A stretch of DNA of 16,111 nt from JABCPE02 sp963520725 (GCA_963520725.1 CAUQSG010000033.1:1-16111), one strand, 5' to 3'; shown: positions 7,130 to 15,495, numbered from the stretch's first letter. Numbers and translations are program-made. Notes: a model not told the origin generated them from the letters alone.

Positions 7130-7163
7130 AATCCCCCTTCATCTTCTTATAAGAAGGGGGATT
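7127..7163 (-). terminator. Intrinsic terminator of rpiB
   Basis: A perfect 11-bp stem (7130-7140 with 7153-7163) contains a run of five G-C pairs and a 12-base loop. On the - strand it is followed by a T-run (complement of 7127-7131). It begins about 30 bases after the rpiB stop. The loop and right arm also hold a small perfect palindrome (7143-7156) that could form an alternative hairpin. Confidence 0.75.
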
Positions 7164-7193
7164 GAATTACAAAAAACAAAAATCGTTATTTTC

Positions 7194-7622
7194 CTATGGT
7201 TTTATTTTATCCACTCTTAGCTGGTGTCTACCTCCTTCAAATTCTGCGGTAAGGAATGCTTTTGCAATTTCCAAAGCCTCTTCATTGCTCACGAATCTTG
7301 CTGGAATTGCTACCATATTAGCATCATTGTGCTGTCTTGTTAAAGCTGCAACTTCTGGGTTCCAAGCCAGTCCAGCTCGGATACCTTCATGTTTATTGGC
7401 TGCCATCTGCATACCATTTCCTGTTCCACATACTAAAATTCCCAAAACGCAGTCTCCCTTTTCGATAGAAGTAGCGGCTGGATGAGCAAAATCTGGATAA
7501 TCTACACTTTCTTTAAAAAATGTCCCAAAATCCACCATGTTATAATCTGCTTTTAGTTTTCTTTTTAGAAAATCTTTCATTTCATGACCTGCATGGTCAG
7601 ATGCTATTGCTATGTTTATCAT
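7194..7622 (-). CDS. rpiB: Ribose-5-phosphate isomerase B
   Basis: RpiB interconverts ribose 5-phosphate and ribulose 5-phosphate in the non-oxidative pentose phosphate pathway, in the cytoplasm. The 142-residue protein is of normal length for the RpiB/LacAB family. Visible active-site residues are D9-H10 in ASDHAG, C65 (the catalytic base) in VCGTGNGMQMAANK, H98 in TRQHNDANM, and R132 and R136 in GGRHQLR. They are offset by at most one from E. coli RpiB C66, H99, R133 and R137. The catalytic Cys separates it from LacA-type and other relatives lacking that base. It has its own predicted promoter (7645-7677) and terminator (7127-7163). With no terminator visible between it and dsbD, read-through is also possible. 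Confidence 0.95.
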   Translation of the reverse strand: MINIAIASDHAGHEMKDFLKRKLKADYNMVDFGTFFKESVDYPDFAHPAATSIEKGDCVLGILVCGTGNGMQMAANKHEGIRAGLAWNPEVAALTRQHNDANMVAIPARFVSNEEALEIAKAFLTAEFEGGRHQLRVDKIKP

Positions 7623-7644
7623 ATCTATTCTATTTTTCTTTTTG

Positions 7645-7677
7645 CAAAAATATTATTTTAGCAAGGTTTGAGACAAA
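7645..7677 (-). promoter_or_regulatory. Predicted rpiB promoter
   Basis: On the - strand TTTG (7674-7677) and TATTTTTG (7645-7652) are separated by 21 bases, the best -33/-7 pair in the window for the Bacteroidota consensus. The -7 box lies 22 bases upstream of the rpiB ATG. The -33 box directly abuts the dsbD stop codon (7678-7680). Confidence 0.55.
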
Positions 7678-9747
7678 TTATTTTTTATGATTTTTGTAAT
7701 GTTTCAGCCCACATTCTAAGAATTTCTTGAAATCTTCTTTGTCCATGTATCCAGAGACAGGCGTATTAATCACCTTATTATCAGGAGTTACCAGAACATA
7801 GTGCGGCTGGGAATTGTTCTCAAAATTTATCTGCTGAAACATACTCCATCTGTCGCCTATTGTTTTTATCTTCTTCATCTGCCCGTTTCCCATGTCTATT
7901 TTCATCTGCTGGTCTTGTGGAAGTTCATCTTTATCATCTATATAAAGAGAAGCCAAAACCACCTCGTTCTGAAGAATCGGTAAAATATCTGGCTGTGACC
8001 AAACGAATTCCTCCAATTTTCGGCAGTTTTCGCAACCGTGACCTGTGAAGTCTATCAGGATAGGTTTATTTTCTTTTTTTGCTAATTCTACCGCTTCGAA
8101 ATAATCATGAATAGGGTGTATTCCCAAAATCCCATCCTTTTCATTATGAAAATAGCTCACATTGAGCGGCGGCAAAATTCCGCTCAGCATAGAAAGTTTC
8201 GGTCTGTCGCTCGGTATCAATCCTTGAACTAAATACATCAAAAAGCCTATTCCAGCCGCTCCAAATAATTTTCTCGTAAGTGAAATTTTTGGTTTTTTAT
8301 CATCGTGAGGAAATCTTATCAATCCGAACAAATATAATACTAAACCAATAGTAAGAACCACCCAAATGGCAATGAACAGCTCTCGTTTTAGAAATGCTGT
8401 TTTCGCTACCAAATCGGCTTTAGAAAGGAATTTCAGCGCCAAGCCCAGTTCTATGAAGCCCAGCACTACTTTCAGCGTATTCATCCAGCCTCCTGACTTC
8501 GGCAAAGACTGTAATGCCTGTGGAAACAGCGCCAACAATCCGAAAACAATCGCCCAAGCAAAACCAAAACCTGCCAAAGCAAAAGTCAGCAGCATAGGCA
8601 CATTAGACGAACCCGTTACTGCACTTCCCAGCAATGACCCTAGAATAGGCCCTGTACATGAGAACGAAACAATCACCAAGGTAAGCGCCATGAAGAATAT
8701 TCCTACGATTCCTCCTGCCTCTTCCGCTTTTGAAGATTTATTAGCAATGGAACTTGGCAACGCTATATCATAGTATCCGAAAAAGCTTCCTGCAAAGAAA
8801 ACAAACACGATAAAAAATGCCAAATTAAGCCATACACTGGTAGATATTTCGTTAAAAATATTTCCAGCAATACCACTTATCAAGTGAAATGGCAAACTAA
8901 GCAAAGTAAAAATCAACAGAATGAAGAAACCATAGAGTAGAGCATCTCTTCTGCCCTTCGCTTTGTCTTTTGCTCCTTTGGTAAAGAAAGAAACCGTCAA
9001 AGGCACCATAGGGAAAACGCATGGCGTAAGCAAAGCAATAATCCCTCCTACAAAACCTAAAAATAAATAAGTCCAATAGCTCTCATCTGTATTCGCAGTC
9101 TGCTCTGTACCACACTGAACAAGAGGGTTTTTATAATCAAGCCCTTGTATTTTTAGGTTTTTAGTATCTAATTTTTGGTTTTCAGACAATGTCTGCGAAA
9201 CCTGTGTTTCATCTGTGGATGCATCTTTCGGAGTTTCGGAATTTTCTTTCTTATCTAAAATTTCTTCGTCCTTTATGTCTCTTCCCTCTATCTTTATTTG
9301 ATGCTGAAATTCAATGGTATTGGGAGCGAGACAAACTCTGTCATCGCAGGTTTGGTAAGTGATTTCTGCTGAAACATTGGTAGATTTTTTAGCATCTTTT
9401 AGTTTGAATTTTTGTTTAAAAGACACTGTATTAGAATAATAGACTATTCTAGCACCAAACGCCTCCGAAAACTCATCTATTTTTTTTCCTACCTCGGTTA
9501 CCTTTCCTATGGGTTCTATATTTTTCCCTAAGAGTCTCATCTCTGTGGGAATACCGCTGTCCTCAGGAATATCTTTAGAATAAATATGCCACCCGTTTTC
9601 TAGTTTTCCTACGAGGATGGCTTCGTATTCATTTTCGCCTAATTTATTGACTTCTAGTTTAAATTTTACTGGGTCTTTTATCTGAGCATAAACTCCTGTA
9701 ATAATAACACTAAAAAGAACAAGTAAAAACTTTTTTATGCTTTGCAT
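7678..9747 (-). CDS. dsbD: Protein-disulfide reductase, DsbD family (thiol:disulfide interchange protein)
   Basis: DsbD carries reducing power from cytoplasmic thioredoxin across the inner membrane to periplasmic partners. All three modules are present in 689 residues. After a signal peptide ending VYA-Q comes an immunoglobulin-like N-terminal domain with the redox pair C134/C139 (TCDDRVCLAP). A central eight-helix membrane domain (about 226-510) has C243 in TPCVFPMVP and C364 in SFSCTGPILG. A C-terminal thioredoxin domain has C572-E-N-C575 in DFTGHGCENCRK. E. coli DsbD is about 565 residues. The extra length is in a polar Glu/Lys/Ser/Thr-rich linker (about 155-220, holding an extra cysteine, C212) and an enlarged thioredoxin domain (about 605-650). 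It lies 26 bases downstream of the ABC exporter gene, so the two are probably cotranscribed. The leader is A/T-rich with no Shine-Dalgarno sequence. Confidence 0.94.
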   Translation of the reverse strand: MQSIKKFLLVLFSVIITGVYAQIKDPVKFKLEVNKLGENEYEAILVGKLENGWHIYSKDIPEDSGIPTEMRLLGKNIEPIGKVTEVGKKIDEFSEAFGARIVYYSNTVSFKQKFKLKDAKKSTNVSAEITYQTCDDRVCLAPNTIEFQHQIKIEGRDIKDEEILDKKENSETPKDASTDETQVSQTLSENQKLDTKNLKIQGLDYKNPLVQCGTEQTANTDESYWTYLFLGFVGGIIALLTPCVFPMVPLTVSFFTKGAKDKAKGRRDALLYGFFILLIFTLLSLPFHLISGIAGNIFNEISTSVWLNLAFFIVFVFFAGSFFGYYDIALPSSIANKSSKAEEAGGIVGIFFMALTLVIVSFSCTGPILGSLLGSAVTGSSNVPMLLTFALAGFGFAWAIVFGLLALFPQALQSLPKSGGWMNTLKVVLGFIELGLALKFLSKADLVAKTAFLKRELFIAIWVVLTIGLVLYLFGLIRFPHDDKKPKISLTRKLFGAAGIGFLMYLVQGLIPSDRPKLSMLSGILPPLNVSYFHNEKDGILGIHPIHDYFEAVELAKKENKPILIDFTGHGCENCRKLEEFVWSQPDILPILQNEVVLASLYIDDKDELPQDQQMKIDMGNGQMKKIKTIGDRWSMFQQINFENNSQPHYVLVTPDNKVINTPVSGYMDKEDFKKFLECGLKHYKNHKK

Positions 9748-9773
9748 TGTATTATTTCTTTTGTTAATATTTT

Positions 9774-11612
9774 TTATTCAAAATCTTGTAATTCCACGAG
9801 CTTTTTGTAAGCTCCATTTTTGTCCATAAGCTCTTTGTGAGTTCCCTGTTCTAGTATCATTCCTCGTTCCATCACTACTATCCAGTCTGCTTTTTGGATT
9901 GTAGAAAGACGGTGGGCGATAACCAGAGAGGTTCTGTTCTCCATCATTTTTTCTAATGCTTCCTGCACGAATCTCTCGCTCTCGGTATCCAGCGCGGAAG
10001 TTGCCTCATCCAGAATCATAATTGGAGGATTTTTCAACACAGCGCGGGCGATGGAAACTCTTTGTTTTTGTCCACCAGAGAGTTTATTCCCATCATCGCC
10101 TATATTGGTATCATACCCATCAGAAAGATTGGTGATGAAATCATGAGCGTTGGCAATTTTTGCGGCTGCTTCTACTTCTTCTCTATCCGCATCTGGCTTA
10201 CCCATGAGAATATTGTTATAAACGCTGTCATTGAACAATACAGACTCTTGAGTAACCATTCCTATCATTTTTCTATAATCCCTTACTTTTAGGTCTTTTA
10301 TATTATTTCCATCTATCAGGATTTCTCCCTCTGTGGCGTCATAAAATCTGGCTAAAAGATTGGCAATCGTGGTTTTTCCACTTCCGCTTTGTCCCACCAA
10401 AGCAACTGTTTTGCCTCTTGGAATAGTTAAATTAAAGTTTTTCAGTATGGTTCTGTCTTCATTATAATAAAATCCTACATTTTTAAACTCTATGCTGTTT
10501 TCTAATGTCTGAATAGAAATAGGATTTTCTTTTTCGTCTATCTTGATATCTGCATCCAGAATCTCTATCACACGCTCCAGCGCTGGCCCTCCTTTTTGTA
10601 TAGTAGAAATGGAATTGGCTAAACTTTTAGCTGGTGGCAGGATTTGGAAAAACATCGCTAAAAAAACCAAAAACTCCTCAGGCGAAAGACTTTGGTTTTC
10701 AATGATTTGTTTCCCTCCATACCATGTGATTATCAGGAAAGTGATAGAACCCAAAAACTCACTCATCGGAGAGGCAAGTTCTCTTTTTTTACCTACGCCT
10801 ACTGCAGCATTCAGCCACTTATTGATAGAAGCTGTAAAACGATTATTTAGTAATTTATCTGCATTAAAAATCTTAATAACTTTCGCAGATTTCAGGGTTT
10901 CGTCTACGATAGAAAAAATATTTCCCATCTCGGTTTGGGCTTCGTGAGCTTGTTTTTTTAGGCTTTTCCCTATCAGTGCTATCAGAGTTCCCATCACTGG
11001 CAAAACCAATAAAGTGAAAAATGTAAGCTCTGGACTTAAATAAAATAAAGTAATCAAGGTGCTTATGAGCATAAAAGGCGAATTGACCAGCTCTACTAAA
11101 CTACCCAGAATACTTCCTTCCACTTCTCCTACATCATTAGACATTCTGGACATCATATCTCCTTTTTTTTGTTCTGTAAAAAATGAAACAGGAAGTGTCA
11201 AAATCTTTTGATACATAGAAGTACGAAGGTCTTTGGCTACACCTACACGATAATAAATAAGCATCAAAGAACCTATATAACGGAAAATATTTCTTGCAAA
11301 AAACGCAAATGCCGTGATAACACATAACCACGCCAAAACGGTCAAAGCTCCATGTTCTCTCGCATTCACTTCTACCAGATAATATGCATAGTCCTTCAAA
11401 TAGGAAAAATAATCTGACATATTTCCGCTGTATACAGGCTCTACGGCTGGTTTTTTGTTATTAATAGTCCCAAAAAGCATTCCCAAAACAGGAAGTATAG
11501 TTCCCGCGGATGCTATCTGAAAAACGGAATAAAGAATATTAAAAAATAAACTCCCGAAAATATATTTTTTATGAGGGTTGGCAAATGCCAAAATTCTTCT
11601 ATAAGGATTCAT
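9774..11612 (-). CDS. ABC exporter half-transporter, MsbA-like (fused permease and ATPase)
   Basis: A 612-residue type IV ABC exporter half-transporter that would act as a homodimer in the inner membrane. MsbA relatives flip lipid A-core or other lipids. The six-helix membrane domain covers about 15-330, with an enlarged extracytoplasmic loop between helices 1 and 2 (about 50-90). The EQKKGDMMSRMSNDV coupling segment is at 147-161. The ATPase domain has Walker A GQSGSGKTT (407-415), Q-loop Q455, signature LSGGQKQR (511-518), Walker B IMILDE (531-536) and switch histidine H567 in IAHRLS. All catalytic residues are intact. The next gene, 26 bases on, is dsbD. No exact TAnnTTTG box is seen just upstream (a one-base-short TAATTTG is present). 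Lipid A export is the likeliest role but is inferred from similarity; peptide or drug export cannot be excluded. Confidence 0.92.
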   Translation of the reverse strand: MNPYRRILAFANPHKKYIFGSLFFNILYSVFQIASAGTILPVLGMLFGTINNKKPAVEPVYSGNMSDYFSYLKDYAYYLVEVNAREHGALTVLAWLCVITAFAFFARNIFRYIGSLMLIYYRVGVAKDLRTSMYQKILTLPVSFFTEQKKGDMMSRMSNDVGEVEGSILGSLVELVNSPFMLISTLITLFYLSPELTFFTLLVLPVMGTLIALIGKSLKKQAHEAQTEMGNIFSIVDETLKSAKVIKIFNADKLLNNRFTASINKWLNAAVGVGKKRELASPMSEFLGSITFLIITWYGGKQIIENQSLSPEEFLVFLAMFFQILPPAKSLANSISTIQKGGPALERVIEILDADIKIDEKENPISIQTLENSIEFKNVGFYYNEDRTILKNFNLTIPRGKTVALVGQSGSGKTTIANLLARFYDATEGEILIDGNNIKDLKVRDYRKMIGMVTQESVLFNDSVYNNILMGKPDADREEVEAAAKIANAHDFITNLSDGYDTNIGDDGNKLSGGQKQRVSIARAVLKNPPIMILDEATSALDTESERFVQEALEKMMENRTSLVIAHRLSTIQKADWIVVMERGMILEQGTHKELMDKNGAYKKLVELQDFE

Positions 11613-11658
11613 TAAACATAAATTTCAACTGACCAAATTACAATTTTTTTTCTTATAC

Positions 11659-11687
11659 AAAAAAACCAGCCCAAAAGACTGGTTTTT
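11659..11687 (-). terminator. Intrinsic terminator of the DUF4293 gene
   Basis: A 9-bp stem (11661-11669 with 11679-11687) with a 9-base loop is followed on the - strand by a run of seven T (complement of 11659-11665, partly in the stem). It lies 24 bases after the DUF4293 stop and upstream of the ABC exporter gene, separating the two units. Confidence 0.75.
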
Positions 11688-11711
11688 CACTCAAAATAAA
11701 TCGTTGCATAG

Positions 11712-12089
11712 CTATCGGAGTCTGTCTACAGATTTTACAAGCCTCTCATCTCTACGGATATTTTTATTTGCCATAAATAAAAACACAATAGAAATCAGCG
11801 GAAATACTGGCTCAATACCTTTCTCAGGAAAATCCATTCCTCCAGGTAAATTTAGTAACCAATAAACCAATAAACCAATCAACAAAGCGTTTATAACAAT
11901 GCTGAAATTATTCAGCAGTATTTGTCTTCCTCTATTTTTGTACATAAAAATACAGATGAATTCTACTGCTCCCAAAAATCCTACTCCACCCAAAAATCCT
12001 GGAATTTCAACATCTTTTGATGTCAAAAAAAGTCCTCCAGTTGCAAGCATCGAAACAAGGATAAATATAGTCTGTATTCTTTGTAACAT
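11712..12089 (-). CDS. DUF4293 family small membrane protein
   Basis: A 125-residue protein of the Bacteroidota-specific DUF4293 family, function unknown. It has about four hydrophobic segments (near residues 4-22, 30-49, 58-79 and 91-107 from the chosen start). The family-typical N-terminus MLQRIQTIF and C-terminus NKNIRRDERLVKSVDRLR are both present. The frame extends 19 codons further, to 12146, but the internal ATG at 12087-12089 is preferred. It gives the family's usual N-terminus, and an exact TATTTTTG box (12122-12129) would place transcription start inside that extension. It is divergent from rho, a neighbourhood I recall from other flavobacterial genomes. It has no evident link to Rho function. 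Confidence 0.87.
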   Translation of the reverse strand: MLQRIQTIFILVSMLATGGLFLTSKDVEIPGFLGGVGFLGAVEFICIFMYKNRGRQILLNNFSIVINALLIGLLVYWLLNLPGGMDFPEKGIEPVFPLISIVFLFMANKNIRRDERLVKSVDRLR

Positions 12090-12121
12090 GGTGCAAAAAT
12101 AAAATATTTTTTTGTATTTAT

Positions 12122-12129
12122 CAAAAATA
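12122..12129 (-). promoter_or_regulatory. Predicted -7 box of the DUF4293 gene
   Basis: TATTTTTG on the - strand matches TAnnTTTG exactly, 32 bases before the chosen ATG. No TTTG stands at the expected -33 distance. A second identical octamer at 12094-12101 is too close to the ATG to leave a leader. Confidence 0.35.
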
Positions 12130-12240
12130 GTGTAGATTTGCAGCATATTTTTCGATTAAAGGAGCAGTGGACTTCTATCATTTGTTCCTAATTACATCTT
12201 AATTTTACATTGATTTTAATTACATTTACTAAATATTTAT

Positions 12241-13893
12241 ATGTTTAACATTGAAAGCCTACAGTCAAAATCTACAACAGAATTAACTAAAATTTGTAAA
12301 GATTTAGGCATTAAAGTAGCAAGAAACAGCACAGAAAATGATAAGGTTTTCGCTATTCTTGACTTTCAAGCTGCAAATCCCAAAGTAGCAAAAGAATACT
12401 ATAATGCAACCGAAGAAAAACTTGAAAACACCACTGAAAACCAAACTCCAGAGAAAAAAACTACTAAAAGAAAAAGAGTAGAAAAACCTGCAGAAGTAAA
12501 TATTTCGGACAAAAAAGAAGAAACAGAAGTAAAAACCGAAAAACCTGCAAAAGAGGAGAAAAAAACTACTCCAAAAGCCAAAAAATCTCCTAAAAATACA
12601 AAAGAAAAAGAAGCTAATATTCCTGCTTCAGCAGTAGAGAAAAATATTTCGGAAGAGAAAAACAATGAAGGTGAAAAATCTCTAAAAAAGAAAAACAAAC
12701 AAAAAGAAAACTCAAAACAACCAGAAAATAAAGAACCCGAAAACGAAGAGCAAAATCCTCCTAAAAAGGAATTTAATTTTGACAATATTGTAATCGTAGA
12801 AGGTGTTTTAGAGATTCTTCCTGATAACTATGGATTCCTCCGTTCTTCGGATTTCAATTATATTTCTTCTCCAGACGATGTATTTGTCTCTACCAACCAA
12901 ATCAGAAACTATGGTTTAAAAACTGGTGATACCGTGAAAGGTATCGTCCGACTTCCAAAAGAAGGAGAAAAATATTTTTCGCTCCAAAAAGCATTGGAAG
13001 TAAATGGCAGAGACCTTCATTTCATCAAAGACAGAGTAGCTTTTGAATATCTTACTCCGCTATTCCCACAAGAAAAATTTAATTTAGCTGGAAAAAATTC
13101 CACCCTTTCTACTAGAATAGTAGATCTATTCGCTCCAATAGGAAAAGGACAAAGAGCAATGATAGTAGCCCAGCCTAAAACAGGGAAAACTATGCTCCTA
13201 AAAGACATTGCTAATTCCATCTCGGCAAATCACCCAGAAGCCTATATGATGATTCTTCTGATAGATGAAAGACCAGAGGAAGTGACTGATATGCAGCGAA
13301 GTGTGAATGCAGAAGTAATCGCTTCTACCTTTGATGAAGCGGCAGAAAAACATGTAAAAGTAGCCAATCTAGTTCTGTCAAAAGCCCAAAGAATGGTAGA
13401 GTGCGGACATGATGTAGTGATTTTACTAGATTCCATTACTCGTTTGGCAAGAGCCTATAACACGGTAACTCCTGCTTCTGGGAAAATCCTCTCTGGTGGA
13501 GTAGATGCCAATGCACTGCACAAACCAAAAAGATTTTTCGGAGCGGCTAGGAAAATAGAAGGCGGCGGTTCTTTGACCATCATCGCTACAGCTCTGATAG
13601 ATACAGGTTCTAAAATGGATGAGGTGATTTTTGAAGAATTCAAAGGAACAGGAAACATGGAACTCCTGCTGGATAGAAAAATTGCCAATAAAAGGGTTTT
13701 CCCTGCAGTGGATTTAGTGGCTTCCAGCACGAGAAGGGACGACCTACTGCATGATGAAACTACTCAGCAGAGAATGTGGATTTTGAGAAAATATCTTTCT
13801 GATATGAATCCTGTAGAAGCTATGGAATTTGTAGAAAAACAAATGAAAGCAACTCTAAACAACGAAGAATTCCTAATGTCTATGAACAAATAA
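12241..13893 (+). CDS. rho: Transcription termination factor Rho, with long disordered insertion
   Basis: Rho is a hexameric RNA-dependent ATPase that pulls transcripts from RNA polymerase. The N-terminal Rho_N helix bundle is at 1-54. Residues 55-177 form a Lys/Glu/Asn/Pro/Thr insertion with no aromatic, Cys, Met or His residue. The cold-shock RNA-binding domain follows (about 182-258), then the RecA-like motor. Motor motifs are Walker A QPKTGKT (311-317), catalytic E343 in DERPEEV (E211 in E. coli), Walker B VVILLDSITR (392-401), the Q-loop region SGGVDANALHKPKRFFGAAR (418-437) and R-loop EEFKGTGNMEL (465-475). D397 and S398 match bicyclomycin-contacting positions of E. coli Rho. At 550 residues against 419 in E. 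coli, the difference is the insertion, normal for Bacteroidota. The upstream 94 bases are AT-rich, with only a weak TACATTTA box (12221-12228). An intrinsic terminator follows directly. Confidence 0.97.
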   Translation: MFNIESLQSKSTTELTKICKDLGIKVARNSTENDKVFAILDFQAANPKVAKEYYNATEEKLENTTENQTPEKKTTKRKRVEKPAEVNISDKKEETEVKTEKPAKEEKKTTPKAKKSPKNTKEKEANIPASAVEKNISEEKNNEGEKSLKKKNKQKENSKQPENKEPENEEQNPPKKEFNFDNIVIVEGVLEILPDNYGFLRSSDFNYISSPDDVFVSTNQIRNYGLKTGDTVKGIVRLPKEGEKYFSLQKALEVNGRDLHFIKDRVAFEYLTPLFPQEKFNLAGKNSTLSTRIVDLFAPIGKGQRAMIVAQPKTGKTMLLKDIANSISANHPEAYMMILLIDERPEEVTDMQRSVNAEVIASTFDEAAEKHVKVANLVLSKAQRMVECGHDVVILLDSITRLARAYNTVTPASGKILSGGVDANALHKPKRFFGAARKIEGGGSLTIIATALIDTGSKMDEVIFEEFKGTGNMELLLDRKIANKRVFPAVDLVASSTRRDDLLHDETTQQRMWILRKYLSDMNPVEAMEFVEKQMKATLNNEEFLMSMNK

Positions 13894-13920
13894 AAAAACC
13901 TCGGAAATTCCGAGGTTTTT
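13894..13920. terminator. Bidirectional terminator between rho and the tannase gene
   Basis: A 12-bp perfect stem (13894-13905 with 13909-13920; the last pair may open to give a 5-base loop) starts at the base after the rho stop codon. It has A5 at the left foot and T5 at the right. It can end rho on the + strand and the tannase transcript on the - strand, whose stop is at 13934. Confidence 0.85.
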
Positions 13921-13933
13921 CGTTTTAGGAGTT

Positions 13934-15442
13934 TTATTTTGTTGAGATTTTGTCCATCCATTCGAAAAGTTCTTCCAAATCATAGTCGCCTCTGTGTACT
14001 ATGTCCCAAGGCATAGCAAAATCTACAGCTTTTTTATGATTTCTAAGAGTAGTCGCTAGAATTGTAGAAATCGCAAGGGAAGTATCCGCATCTTTGGCGC
14101 CGTGTCTTATTCTCCAGTTTTGAGTGGAGGTGTTTTTAATGAAATTCATCGGATTCATCATTTTTACGATATCCGCATCCGCCATTTGGGCTTTTGTATA
14201 TTCATATGTTCTGGCTCCACCTTCGACAGGATATTCCGTTATGAAAAACTTGGCTGTATTATTATCAAAAGAAAATTTTGTAAAGTGTTTATTATCAACC
14301 GTTAAATCTCCAAACAAATTGTTTTCTCCAGCAGATAAATCCAAGGCATCAAACGCAGGAGCGGATTTACTTCTAGAAAGATATTCTTTGGAATAAGTTT
14401 TAAAATCCAGCCCTACTACTTTTTTATTTTTAAACTCAAGCCAAGAATATTTACTCAAATCATTTCCTTCCGAGATGGCTTTATTAGCTGAATTTATCAC
14501 AAATTTTTTCACATATTCTTTGAATGTTCCTTCTCCTTTTTCATTGAGCGTCAATGTTTTTCCGTTTTCATCTTTTAGTTTTAAGGAATTGACATATTTG
14601 GGAAACATGGAAGCTAATTTGGGCTGAACAGCGATTTGTTCCTCAGTCAAGGTTTCTGTGAATATCTCAATATAACCAGGATGGACAAGATTTATTACCT
14701 TATAATCCTTCACATGTCCATACTGCCATTCGTAGGCTGCATCAGCATTGTCAAGATTGGTAATTGGGCAATAGGCAGAGACCGCAAAAATATCATCTCT
14801 CGCAGCAGCAGCGCCTAATTCATTCAAGTAAGAATGATAAATTTTCTGATTTCCACTCGCTCCCAAAAGCACAGAAAGGGCTCCGCCTGCGCTTGTTCCG
14901 TTAGAAATGATTTTTTCGGCATTACCCGGCATTATTTTATCATTAAATCTAAGATACCTCACCGCTGCCTTCAAATCTACTATCGCAGCAGGAGCTTTGC
15001 CAATGTATTGTGCTTTATCATTAGTAAGTTTACGCCCTCTTGCTCCTGGAGATGCCACTACATAGCCTTTGGAAAGGGCAACAAGGATAGCATTGTCCTT
15101 GCCTGTTCTTCGGTCTTTTATTGGCGCTCCTGCTTGGGAGGACATATATCTACCTACATCATTTGGGAGGAAAATAGGTGCTGTATCAGCATTATACTTT
15201 CTGATGTTTTTCCCTTCATAGTATTCCACAGGGATATAAATGTTCATACTCTGATATCGTACATCCACAGGATGGCTGACATAGACTACATCTTCATAAG
15301 CTCTGAAAGAAATCTCTTTTCCTGCTACCTGAGCTGTCTCTATGGTGTATTTTTCTGAATCAAAATTCAGTGAATACTCTTTGGACTGGGCGTGCATCAT
15401 AGAAGTCGCCACTGCCATAATTCCTATTGCTGTTTTTTTCAT
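13934..15442 (-). CDS. Secreted subtype B tannase (tannin acyl hydrolase, alpha/beta hydrolase)
   Basis: A 502-residue alpha/beta hydrolase best matching bacterial subtype B tannases (Lactiplantibacillus plantarum TanB type), which hydrolyse galloyl esters in tannins and simple gallates. A signal peptide with likely cleavage at MHA-Q (after 18) predicts export. The nucleophile is S184 in GTSAGG. D451 in RHGAKDADT and H483 in PWDIVHRGDYDLEELFEW complete the triad, with the same 32-residue D-H spacing as D419/H451 of the plantarum enzyme. K359, E373 and D453 fall where its galloyl-binding K343, E357 and D421 would be expected: K and E are 14 apart in both, and the last Asp is two after the catalytic Asp. 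SAYCPITNLDNADAAYEW at 222-239 is another tannase-like block. No transporter or gallate-degradation gene is nearby. A feruloyl-esterase-like activity remains possible. Confidence 0.85.
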   Translation of the reverse strand: MKKTAIGIMAVATSMMHAQSKEYSLNFDSEKYTIETAQVAGKEISFRAYEDVVYVSHPVDVRYQSMNIYIPVEYYEGKNIRKYNADTAPIFLPNDVGRYMSSQAGAPIKDRRTGKDNAILVALSKGYVVASPGARGRKLTNDKAQYIGKAPAAIVDLKAAVRYLRFNDKIMPGNAEKIISNGTSAGGALSVLLGASGNQKIYHSYLNELGAAAARDDIFAVSAYCPITNLDNADAAYEWQYGHVKDYKVINLVHPGYIEIFTETLTEEQIAVQPKLASMFPKYVNSLKLKDENGKTLTLNEKGEGTFKEYVKKFVINSANKAISEGNDLSKYSWLEFKNKKVVGLDFKTYSKEYLSRSKSAPAFDALDLSAGENNLFGDLTVDNKHFTKFSFDNNTAKFFITEYPVEGGARTYEYTKAQMADADIVKMMNPMNFIKNTSTQNWRIRHGAKDADTSLAISTILATTLRNHKKAVDFAMPWDIVHRGDYDLEELFEWMDKISTK

Positions 15443-15495
15443 TTGACTAATTGTTTATACAAATAAAATTAAAAAATTCTATTTAAAATTTATCT

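Noticed and set aside
7143..7156. A perfect 14-base palindrome as an operator site
   Set aside because: It falls inside the rpiB terminator hairpin and is better explained as part of it.
8366..8773. A 135-codon + strand frame opposite dsbD
   Set aside because: Antisense to the conserved membrane domain; no start context or domain of its own.
12399..12785. A 128-codon - strand frame within rho
   Set aside because: It is the complement of the Lys/Glu-rich Rho insertion, which automatically yields a Phe/Ser-rich frame without stops.
14834..15358. A 174-codon + strand frame opposite the tannase gene
   Set aside because: No recognisable features; it is antisense to the conserved catalytic half of the tannase.
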